A program made the position numbers and the translations under genes. A stretch of 12,132 bases of DNA from positions 8,137-20,268 of the forward strand of contig DIPO01000011.1 of the NCBI GenBank assembly GCA_002427045.1, given 5' to 3'. The notes below the pieces were generated by a model. The model ran no database searches, had not been told where the DNA came from, and saw nothing but the letters and a program-made list of their open reading frames with translations. Each line of letters begins with the position of its first letter. Positions within the stretch are counted from its first letter, which is position 1. Shown piece after piece: positions 6,202 to 12,132 of this stretch. Origin of the DNA: Firmicutes bacterium UBA5486. GTDB taxonomy: Bacteria > Bacillota > UBA4882 > UBA10575.

Positions 6202-7422
6202 ATTAATATATTGGTACAGAAATATGGTGGAACATCTCTGGCTACAGCCGAACAAAGGGATAAGGTTGTAGCTAAAATAAAAGAAGCCATAGGTCTGGAG
6301 TATAAAGTTGTGGTTGTAGTTTCAGCTATTGGACGCCGAGGGGCTCCTTATGCTACAGATACTTTAATCGGTTTATCTCAGGAAGTTTTTCCTCAGATCC
6401 ATTCCAGGGAACTGGATATAATGATGTCTTGTGGAGAACTAATTTCCTCAGTTATTTTAGTTCAAAGTTTAAAAGCAGAAGGAATAGAAGCACAAGCATT
6501 TACAGGGGGGCAAGCTGGAATTATTACCAATAGTAATTTTGGTGATGCCCGTATTATTGAGGTTAAGCCAGAGAAGCTTATAAACTGTATACAGGAGAAT
6601 AATGTTGCGGTGGTGGCTGGTTTCCAGGGTATGACTAAGAATGGAGAGATTACGACCTTGGGACGGGGTGGGAGTGATACTACTGCCGCAGCTTTGGGCG
6701 TTGCCCTCCGGGCCGAGATAGTTGAAATCTACACAGATGTAGATGGGGTAATGACTGCGGATCCCCATGTTGTTCCACAAGCTAAACCATTAAAAGTTAT
6801 GACTTATAGTGAAGTCTGTGAAATGGCACATCTGGGGGCCAAAGTTATTCATCCGCGGGCTGTAGAGATTGCAATGGAAGGAAGAGTTCCTTTGCGAATC
6901 AGGTCAATCTTCTCTGATCAGGAAGGTACCCTAATTAGTAATGGGGTATCTTCGCTTGGGATTGAAATTAAGACCGATAAGATAGTGACCGGGTTAGCAT
7001 ATATTACGGATCTGGCTCAGTTTAACCTCTTTTGTCAGCAGGATCTGAATACTAGTGGTAAAGCTTTAGAAGTATTCAGCCTTCTGGCAGAAACTGGAAT
7101 TAGTCTTGATATGATTCAGGTATCACCACAACAGATTACTTTTACAATTCAGGAAAATTACTATGAAGCAGCGGTAAAAGTGTTAGAGAAAACTGTCCTT
7201 GAGTTTAAAGCGGCTAAAGGTTTTGCTAAAGTTGCGGTGGTGGGGGCAGGGATGAGAGGTGTTCCCGGGGTAATGGCGAAAGTGGTAAAAGGTTTATACT
7301 TGGCCAAAGTCCCGCTTTATCAAACCGCTGATTCTCATACTAATATTGCTTGTTTAGTAAAGAAGGAAGATATGTCAAGAGCATTAACAGCCTTACATGA
7401 TGAATTTGAGTTAGGGGAATAA
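6202..7422 (+). CDS. dapG: Aspartokinase (DapG/LysC type)
   Basis: Aspartokinase phosphorylates L-aspartate with ATP, the committed step to diaminopimelate, lysine, threonine and methionine. The kinase domain starts at VQKYGGTS and includes VVVSAIGRRGAPYATDTL, SCGELISS, LGRGGSDTTAAALGVAL and YTDVDGVMTADPHVV. The C-terminus holds two ACT regulatory domains, the second ending in GAGMRGVPGVMAKVVKGL and QTADSHTNIACLV. The synteny and the SAIGRRGAPYATDTL block resemble Bacillus DapG, the diaminopimelate-responsive isozyme; the effector here is unknown. The safest conventional start is TTG at 6211, giving MVQKYGG at 403 residues. That omits residues of the first beta strand and is badly spaced from the ribosome binding site. 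ATT at 6202 would give 406 residues with xNILVQKYGGTS, matching the normal family N-terminus, so I place the start there. A base error in an ATG is also possible. Confidence 0.93.
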   Translation: MNILVQKYGGTSLATAEQRDKVVAKIKEAIGLEYKVVVVVSAIGRRGAPYATDTLIGLSQEVFPQIHSRELDIMMSCGELISSVILVQSLKAEGIEAQAFTGGQAGIITNSNFGDARIIEVKPEKLINCIQENNVAVVAGFQGMTKNGEITTLGRGGSDTTAAALGVALRAEIVEIYTDVDGVMTADPHVVPQAKPLKVMTYSEVCEMAHLGAKVIHPRAVEIAMEGRVPLRIRSIFSDQEGTLISNGVSSLGIEIKTDKIVTGLAYITDLAQFNLFCQQDLNTSGKALEVFSLLAETGISLDMIQVSPQQITFTIQENYYEAAVKVLEKTVLEFKAAKGFAKVAVVGAGMRGVPGVMAKVVKGLYLAKVPLYQTADSHTNIACLVKKEDMSRALTALHDEFELGE

Positions 7423-7461
7423 AGGAGGAATTTGGAACTTAAAAAGATAATAATTAAGTAA
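7423..7461 (+). other. Unused-looking ribosome binding site with a 9-codon mini-ORF before dapA
   Basis: A perfect AGGAGG (7423-7428) overlaps the aspartokinase stop. A TTG (7432-7434) 3 bases after it opens a frame reading MELKKIIIK and stopping at 7459-7461. dapA has its own GGGAGG further down. This may be a coupling or leader peptide, the scar of a lost gene, or chance. Confidence 0.2.
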
Positions 7462-7498
7462 ATAGATAAAATTCCCCTGAAGAAAGGGAGGTTATTAG

Positions 7499-8380
7499 AT
7501 GGTTGAGTTTGGGAAGGTATTAACCGCGATGGTTACGCCTTTTAACCAGCAAGGAGAGGTAGACTACCAAGCTGCTAAAGAGCTTGCATTAAGACTGGTG
7601 GAAAATGGCTCAGATGGGCTGGTGATCTCCGGAACTACGGGTGAATCACCGACTCTTACTACTGAAGAGAAATTATCTCTCTTTACTACAGTGGTGGAAG
7701 CTGTAGGTGGTAAAGCGACAGTGATCGCAGGAACAGGTAGTAATGATACCAAAAAAAGTGTGGAATTAACTAAAGAGGCGGAAAGAACGGGGGTTGATGG
7801 TATTTTAGCCGTAGCTCCGTATTATAACAAACCTCCACAGGAAGGTTTGTTTCGCCACTTTGCAACTGTTGCTGAAGCGACTGCTTTACCAGTAATGGTT
7901 TATAATATACCGAGTAGAACAGGGGTTAATGTAACCCCAAATACCATGAGTAGGTTGGCGGAAGTTAAGAATATCGTAGCCTTAAAGGAATCTGCCGGGG
8001 ACTTAAATCAAGCAGCTGAGATGGTTAGAGTCTTACCAAAAGACTTTTTAGTATATAGTGGCGATGATAGTCTAACTCTGCCGATGCTTTCGGTAGGGGC
8101 AAACGGGGTAGTTAGTGTTGCATCTCATTTAGTAGGCAGAAAAATGAAGACAATGATCGATGAATACTGTCAAGGAGAAGTAGCAAAAGCAGCTGAGATT
8201 AATAATGAATTACTTCCACTTTTTAAAGTCTTATTTATTACCACCAATCCAATTATGGTTAAGGCGGCTCTAAACTTACTCGGAATTGAAGTAGGATCAA
8301 CTAGGCTTCCTTTGGTTGAGCCTGATGAAACGGAACTAGAAAAACTAAAGGATGTCTTACGTCAGATAGGGCTGCACTAA
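7499..8380 (+). CDS. dapA: 4-hydroxy-tetrahydrodipicolinate synthase DapA
   Basis: DapA condenses pyruvate with aspartate semialdehyde, the branch-point step that feeds diaminopimelate, lysine and dipicolinate. It is a class I aldolase-type TIM barrel of 293 residues, the normal length. Visible motifs are TAMVTPF near the N-terminus, SGTTGES (44-50, substrate-binding Thr46/Thr47), YNIPSRTGVN with the catalytic Tyr135, and ALKESAGD with the Schiff-base Lys163. TNPIMVKAALNLLG lies near the C-terminus. The ATG has GGGAGG (7486-7491) 7 bases upstream. It is the last gene of the cluster and is followed by a strong terminator. The enzyme supplying aspartate semialdehyde (Asd) is not in this window. 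Confidence 0.97.
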   Translation: MVEFGKVLTAMVTPFNQQGEVDYQAAKELALRLVENGSDGLVISGTTGESPTLTTEEKLSLFTTVVEAVGGKATVIAGTGSNDTKKSVELTKEAERTGVDGILAVAPYYNKPPQEGLFRHFATVAEATALPVMVYNIPSRTGVNVTPNTMSRLAEVKNIVALKESAGDLNQAAEMVRVLPKDFLVYSGDDSLTLPMLSVGANGVVSVASHLVGRKMKTMIDEYCQGEVAKAAEINNELLPLFKVLFITTNPIMVKAALNLLGIEVGSTRLPLVEPDETELEKLKDVLRQIGLH

Positions 8381-8395
8381 GCAAATATTTATTAA

Positions 8396-8450
8396 ATAAA
8401 GGGAAAGAAACAAAACGGGCAAGGGGACCCGTTTTTCTTTCCCTTTATTT
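8396..8450 (+). terminator. Strong terminator ending the dapB-dapA cluster
   Basis: A long stem is formed by AAAGGGAAAG...AAAACGGG (8398-8419) and CCCGTTTT..TTTCCCTTT (8428-8446), with an 8-base loop and T-rich right arm. Because the left arm is A-rich, it may also work on the opposite strand. Confidence 0.85.
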
Positions 8451-8486
8451 TTACAAATTATATACTGTTTATTAAGTAGTAGAGCA

Positions 8487-8516
8487 TTGACAAAGAAAAT
8501 ACTATAGTGCTACATT
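8487..8516 (+). promoter_or_regulatory. Candidate SigA promoter P1 of pckG
   Basis: A perfect -35 TTGACA (8487-8492) is followed after 18 bp by TACATT (8511-8516, 4/6). The spacer contains the 8-bp palindrome ACTATAGT (8501-8508). It lies just after the dapA terminator and about 170 bp before the pckG start, giving a long leader. Confidence 0.5.
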
Positions 8517-8546
8517 TATACTGGCATAGATTTTAAAATTATTATA

Positions 8547-8575
8547 TTTACATTTTGTGGTTAAGATATTATATT
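8547..8575 (+). promoter_or_regulatory. Candidate SigA promoter P2 of pckG
   Basis: TTTACA (8547-8552, 5/6) and TATATT (8570-8575, 5/6) have the ideal 17-bp spacing. Direct repeats TTAAGATA at 8561-8568 (spacer) and 8585-8592 (about +4 to +11) are 24 bp apart and could be operator half-sites. Confidence 0.45.
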
Positions 8576-8688
8576 TTTTATTGCTTAAGATACATCAGGA
8601 AATCTATGATTCCATTAAAACTCAAAAGCAACGTCCTATTCTTATTTGCTGAGGAAAGAATGTTTTATAAAACAGAAAGGGGATTGCG

Positions 8689-10443
8689 ATGTATTCGAAT
8701 AAAGCAGTGCAAGCTTGGGTTGGAGAAATGGCCAAACTGACTAAACCGGATAAAATTGTGTGGATTGATGGTTCTGAAGCGGAGAAAGAACGCCTAACTA
8801 AGGAGGCGTTTGCTACAGGTGAACTGATTGAGTTAAATCAAGAAAAACTTCCGGGGTGCGTTTTACATCGAACCGCGGAAAATGATGTAGCTCGTGTGGA
8901 ACATCTTACTTTTATCTGTACAAAAGAAAAAAGGGAAGCTGGGCCTACTAATAACTGGATGGAATCATCAGAGGCTTATGCCAAACTGGAGAAGCTTTTT
9001 GATGGTTCAATGAAAGGCCGGACCATGTATGTGGTTCCATATTTGATGGGTACTCCGGGCTCGCCATTTACCAAGGTTGGTATAGAAATTACGGATAGTA
9101 TTTATGTCGTTTTAAATATGAGGATTATGACCCGGATGGGGAAAGTTGCGATGAAACATTTAGGTGATGGGGATGATTTTAACCGGGGATTACATTCTAA
9201 GGGAGACCTTAATCCTGAACGTCGTTATATTTGTCATTTTCCCGAAGATAATACAATTTGGAGTTTTGGTTCAGGTTATGGAGGTAATGTCTTATTAGGT
9301 AAGAAATGTTTAGCTCTACGGATCGCAAGTTATCTTGGCCGGCATGAGGGTTGGATGGCTGAACATATGTTGATTGTTGGTATTCAAGATCCTAAGGGTA
9401 ACATTTCATATATTGCTGGGGCTTTTCCCAGTGCTTGTGGGAAGACAAACTTAGCAATGTTGATACCGCCAAAAGAGTTAAAAGACTATAAAGTATGGAC
9501 CGTAGGGGATGATATTGCTTGGCTCCGGATTGGTGAAGATGGGCGTTTATGGGCGATTAACCCGGAGGCTGGATTTTTTGGTGTGGCACCGGGAACTAAT
9601 GCAAAATCTAATCCGAATGCTCTTGCTACTGTTCAGAAAGATACAATCTTTACTAATGTTGTTCTTACTAAAGAAAAGACTGTATGGTGGGAGGGTATGG
9701 GTGTTGAGCCTCCGACAGAGGGTCTGGATTGGAAAGGTAACCCTTGGACACCGGAGAGCGGCAAAAAAGGTGCTCATCCTAATTCCAGGTTTACAGCTCC
9801 GGCCAGGCAGTGCCCATCAATCTCTCCGGAATGGGAGAATCCCAAAGGAGTACCCATTTCTGCGATTATCTTTGGTGGACGCCGGGCGAAAGTTGCCCCA
9901 CTGGTTTACGAATCTTTTGACTGGCAACACGGAGTCTTTGTTGGGGCTACAATGGCATCAGAGACTACAGCTGCCGCTACCGGAGCCGTTGGTGTGATCC
10001 GTAGGGATCCTATGGCAATGCTGCCTTTCTGTGGCTATAATATGGCCGACTACTTCCAGCACTGGTTAGATATGGGTAAGAAAATTCCTAATCCTCCGAA
10101 GATCTTTAATGTAAACTGGTTCCGTACTGATGAGGATGGCCATTTCATCTGGCCCGGTTTTGGCGATAATCTCCGTGTGCTTAACTGGATTATTAATCGC
10201 TGTCAAGAGCAGATTGAGGCGACAGAATCACCAATTGGGTATTTGCCTAAAGCGAATGATATTGATACTAGTGGACTGGATCTTACCGCTGAAACAATGG
10301 AAGAACTTCTTAGTATAGATCAAGAGGCTTGGGTGGAAGAGTGGAACTCGCAGGCGGAGTTTCTTAAACAGTTTGGAGATGATCTACCCAAGGAAATCCG
10401 GGAGGAACACGAGAAATTAGGGAAGAGATTAGGGATTAAATAA
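8689..10443 (+). CDS. pckG: Phosphoenolpyruvate carboxykinase (GTP)
   Basis: It interconverts oxaloacetate plus GTP with PEP, CO2 and GDP, for gluconeogenesis or, in some anaerobes, anaplerotic CO2 fixation. The protein is 584 residues, near the normal 590-620 for the GTP family. Motifs are NDVARVEHLTF with the substrate Arg near residue 67, the kinase-1a P-loop FPSACGKTN (246-254) with the reactive Cys250 and Lys252, and the metal-binding GDDIAWL (273-279). WAINPEAGFFGVAPGTN, PISAIIFGGRRAKVAPLV, LPFCGYNMADYFQHW and NWFRTDEDGHFIWPGFGDNLRVL follow. The ATP-type enzyme lacks this arrangement. The ATG has AAAGGGGA (8676-8683) 5 bases upstream. It stands alone between two terminators with its own promoters, so it is regulated separately from the lysine cluster and bgl. 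Confidence 0.97.
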   Translation: MYSNKAVQAWVGEMAKLTKPDKIVWIDGSEAEKERLTKEAFATGELIELNQEKLPGCVLHRTAENDVARVEHLTFICTKEKREAGPTNNWMESSEAYAKLEKLFDGSMKGRTMYVVPYLMGTPGSPFTKVGIEITDSIYVVLNMRIMTRMGKVAMKHLGDGDDFNRGLHSKGDLNPERRYICHFPEDNTIWSFGSGYGGNVLLGKKCLALRIASYLGRHEGWMAEHMLIVGIQDPKGNISYIAGAFPSACGKTNLAMLIPPKELKDYKVWTVGDDIAWLRIGEDGRLWAINPEAGFFGVAPGTNAKSNPNALATVQKDTIFTNVVLTKEKTVWWEGMGVEPPTEGLDWKGNPWTPESGKKGAHPNSRFTAPARQCPSISPEWENPKGVPISAIIFGGRRAKVAPLVYESFDWQHGVFVGATMASETTAAATGAVGVIRRDPMAMLPFCGYNMADYFQHWLDMGKKIPNPPKIFNVNWFRTDEDGHFIWPGFGDNLRVLNWIINRCQEQIEATESPIGYLPKANDIDTSGLDLTAETMEELLSIDQEAWVEEWNSQAEFLKQFGDDLPKEIREEHEKLGKRLGIK

Positions 10444-10462
10444 GGTAATAGGCTAATATATC

Positions 10463-10500
10463 CCAGGAAAGGGGCACACTCCTTTCCTGGTTGTTTTTAA
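10463..10500 (+). terminator. Strong terminator after pckG
   Basis: CCAGGAAAGG (10463-10472) and CCTTTCCTGG (10481-10490) form a perfect 10-bp stem with an 8-base loop, followed by TTGTTTTT. It lies 20 bp after the pckG stop. Confidence 0.93.
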
Positions 10501-10547
10501 ATACGATAATTGTAAGAAATAGAGAAAAGCGTGTAGGAGTGGTTTTT

Positions 10548-11912
10548 ATGGGTTTTCCAGAGAAGTTTATTTGGGGTGCAGCTACCGCATCATATCAGAT
10601 TGAAGGGGCAGCTTTTGAGAATGGGAAAGGGCTGTCTGTTTGGGATACGTTTTGCCGAAAACCAGGAACGGTTTTTCAAAGACATAATGGAGATATTGCT
10701 TGCGACCATTACCATCAGTATCAGGAAGATGTCCAATTAATGAAGGAACTTGGCTTACAAGCTTATCGTTTCTCCATCTCCTGGCCACGAGTATTACCCG
10801 AAGGAGTGGGACGGTTAAATAAAGAAGGTTTAGATTTTTACGACCAGCTAACTGATGAATTACTGGATAATGGGATAAAGCCTATTATTACTCTTTTTCA
10901 TTGGGATTATCCTTATGAATTATATACGAGGGGAGGCTGGATTAACCCAGAGAGCCCGGACTGGTTTGCTGAATATACCAAAACAGTAGTAGAAAGATTA
11001 TCCGACCGTGTAGAGTACTGGGTGACTTTAAACGAACCCCAATGCTTTATAGGTTTAGGCCATTATAGCGGGGAACATGCACCGGGCTTAAAATTATCAA
11101 TGGACGAAGTTCTGGCTGCTGGGCATCATGCCTTATTGGCTCATGGCCTGAGTGTACAGGTAATCAGGGATCTTTCTAAACAAAAATGTAAAATCGGTTA
11201 TGCTCCGGTGGGAAGTGTGGTAATACCGGAAACCGAAACTAATGAAGATATCGAAGCTGCCCGCCGTCTTGCTTTTTCAACTTCAAAGCACCAGGCTGTC
11301 TGGTCTAATTCATGGTGGATGGATCCGGTTTTCTTGGGCAGTTATCCAGAAGACGGGTTAAAACTCTTGGAAGAGCATTTACCTACAATCAAGGCGGGCG
11401 ATTTAGAAACAATTAACCAGCCCCTAGATTTTTTTGGTGTAAATATTTATCGAGGAACTGTAGTCCGTGCTGGATTAAATGGTCAGCCAGAAAAGGTTAA
11501 ACTTGATGCTGGTTATCCTAGAACTGCGATTAATTGGCCAGTTACTCCAAAAGCCCTTTATTGGGGACCCCGTTTTTTCTATGAACGATATCAAAAACCG
11601 ATAATTATTATGGAAAATGGCCTTTCTAATCAAGATTGGCCTTCTTTGGACGGAGCAGTCCATGATCCGCAACGGATTGATTTTACCCATCGGTATCTAT
11701 TGGAACTGGAGCGAGCTATTAGGGATGGAGTAGATATTCAAGGCTATTTTCATTGGTCACTGATGGATAATTTTGAATGGGCAGAAGGATATAATGAGAG
11801 GTTTGGCTTGGTTTATGTAGATTTTCAGACCCAAAAGCGGATAATCAAGGATTCTGGTTATTGGTACAAAAGACTAATTGAGAGCAATGGAAGAATATTA
11901 GAAAATAAGTAA
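10548..11912 (+). CDS. bglA: GH1 family beta-glucosidase
   Basis: This 454-residue glycoside hydrolase family 1 enzyme has the usual length for bacterial members. The N-terminus FIWGAATASYQIEGA, then the CDHYHQYQEDVQLMKELG and YRFSISWPRVLPEG blocks are characteristic. The acid/base Glu163 is in TLNEPQ and the nucleophile Glu356 is in IIIMENG. The aglycone-site loop MDNFEWAEGYNERFGLVYVDF is of the non-phosphorylated sugar type, so beta-glucosidase or broad beta-glycosidase is more likely than 6-phospho-beta-glucosidase. There is no signal peptide, so it acts in the cytoplasm on imported beta-glucosides such as cellobiose. The frame stays open upstream to a TTG at 10491, but that lies in the pckG terminator T-tract. 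The ATG at 10548 has GGAG (10536-10539) 8 bases before it and gives the normal N-terminus MGFPEKFIWG. No transporter is adjacent and no clear promoter is visible in the 47 bp after the terminator, so read-through may contribute. Confidence 0.95.
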   Translation: MGFPEKFIWGAATASYQIEGAAFENGKGLSVWDTFCRKPGTVFQRHNGDIACDHYHQYQEDVQLMKELGLQAYRFSISWPRVLPEGVGRLNKEGLDFYDQLTDELLDNGIKPIITLFHWDYPYELYTRGGWINPESPDWFAEYTKTVVERLSDRVEYWVTLNEPQCFIGLGHYSGEHAPGLKLSMDEVLAAGHHALLAHGLSVQVIRDLSKQKCKIGYAPVGSVVIPETETNEDIEAARRLAFSTSKHQAVWSNSWWMDPVFLGSYPEDGLKLLEEHLPTIKAGDLETINQPLDFFGVNIYRGTVVRAGLNGQPEKVKLDAGYPRTAINWPVTPKALYWGPRFFYERYQKPIIIMENGLSNQDWPSLDGAVHDPQRIDFTHRYLLELERAIRDGVDIQGYFHWSLMDNFEWAEGYNERFGLVYVDFQTQKRIIKDSGYWYKRLIESNGRILENK

Positions 11913-12006
11913 TAATCCCCTATGATTTTTTACCTTTTCTAATCTTTTTAATCCTAATTCTGTTAGCTCTTGGCGGTTTTAATTAATCGGAAGGTGTTAA
12001 AAGATG

Positions 12007-12030
12007 CCCGGGGTATCCCCGGGTTTTTTT
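12007..12030 (+). terminator. Very strong terminator after the beta-glucosidase
   Basis: CCCGGGG (12007-12013) and CCCCGGG (12017-12023) form a 7-bp all-GC stem with a TAT loop, followed by seven T residues (12024-12030). This is a textbook rho-independent terminator about 95 bp after the bgl stop. Confidence 0.95.
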
Positions 12031-12063
12031 ATAAAACCAAGCTGTTAGACTTTTTTGCTATGG

Positions 12064-12098
12064 ATATAACACTATAGTTCTATGATCGTAAATATAAT
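12064..12098. promoter_or_regulatory. Possible promoter/operator region at the right edge
   Basis: The minus strand of 12064-12078 reads ACTATAGTGTTATAT, matching the pckG P1 sequence ACTATAGTGCTACAT (8501-8515) at 13 of 15 positions. On the + strand, TATAAT occurs at 12093-12098 without a good -35. No gene start is visible before the window ends. Confidence 0.3.
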
Positions 12099-12132
12099 AT
12101 AAAGTAGTTGCTCGACCCAATTTCAGCCTCCG

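Noticed and set aside
8555..8740. 61-codon + strand frame before pckG
   Set aside because: It overlaps the pckG start in another frame, lies over the promoter P2 region, has no ribosome binding site and its composition is that of translated AT-rich DNA.
9509..9997. 162-codon + strand frame inside pckG
   Set aside because: It is an out-of-frame shadow of the highly conserved PEP carboxykinase coding sequence and shows no recognisable domain.
10491..10547. Upstream extension of the beta-glucosidase frame to TTG at 10491
   Set aside because: The start would lie in the T-tract of the pckG terminator without a ribosome binding site; ATG at 10548 has a good site and the family N-terminus.
12004..12048. 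14-codon frame starting MPGVSPG, preceded by AAGGTG
   Set aside because: It is encoded by the GC-rich terminator hairpin and its T-tract, so the frame is best explained as a by-product of the terminator.

Overview
The window looks like chromosomal DNA from an endospore-forming, AT-rich Bacillota (Firmicutes), probably an anaerobe of the Clostridia/Halanaerobiia type. The evidence is an intact sigK gene with a pro-sequence, a YlmC/YmxH protein, both dipicolinate synthase subunits (dpaA, dpaB), GGAGG-type ribosome binding sites, frequent TTG starts and AT-rich intergenic DNA. I cannot name the genus. All confident genes are on the + strand.

Layout. (1) Positions 1-168 hold the tail of an upstream unit with a terminator-like hairpin. 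(2) Positions 169-2632 hold a class B penicillin-binding-protein homologue followed by sigK; all three active-site motifs of the PBP homologue are replaced. (3) Positions 2633-3612 hold ymxH flanked by two hairpin terminators and by two members of a palindromic, MITE-like repeat family. (4) Positions 3613-8380 hold dapB, dpaA, dpaB, an aspartokinase (dapG/lysC type) and dapA. This resembles the Bacillus ymxH-spoVFA-spoVFB-asd-dapG-dapA cluster, but asd is missing and dapB is added. A strong terminator follows dapA. (5) Positions 8450-10500 hold a GTP-type PEP carboxykinase with two candidate promoters and its own terminator. (6) Positions 10548-12030 hold a cytoplasmic GH1 beta-glucosidase and a very strong terminator. 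(7) The last 100 bp are non-coding and carry an inverted copy of a motif found at the pckG promoter.

How the genes work together. Aspartokinase makes aspartyl phosphate. DapA and DapB make tetrahydrodipicolinate, the precursor of both meso-diaminopimelate/lysine and dipicolinate. DpaA/DpaB oxidise the intermediate to dipicolinic acid, the Ca-chelating solute of the spore core. SigK is the late mother-cell sigma factor that controls dpaAB in Bacillus, so a mother-cell sporulation theme runs from about 170 to 8380. pckG (gluconeogenesis/anaplerosis) and bgl (beta-glucoside use) are separate metabolic units.

Most unusual points: the apparently catalytically dead PBP beside sigK; a dispersed repeat built on the core GRAATTGCATRATT in three intergenic gaps; a hairpin sitting on the first dapB start codon, which would place the ribosome binding site at the right distance from a second start; and an aspartokinase whose homology and ribosome binding site point to an ATT start, with that ribosome binding site inside a small hairpin.
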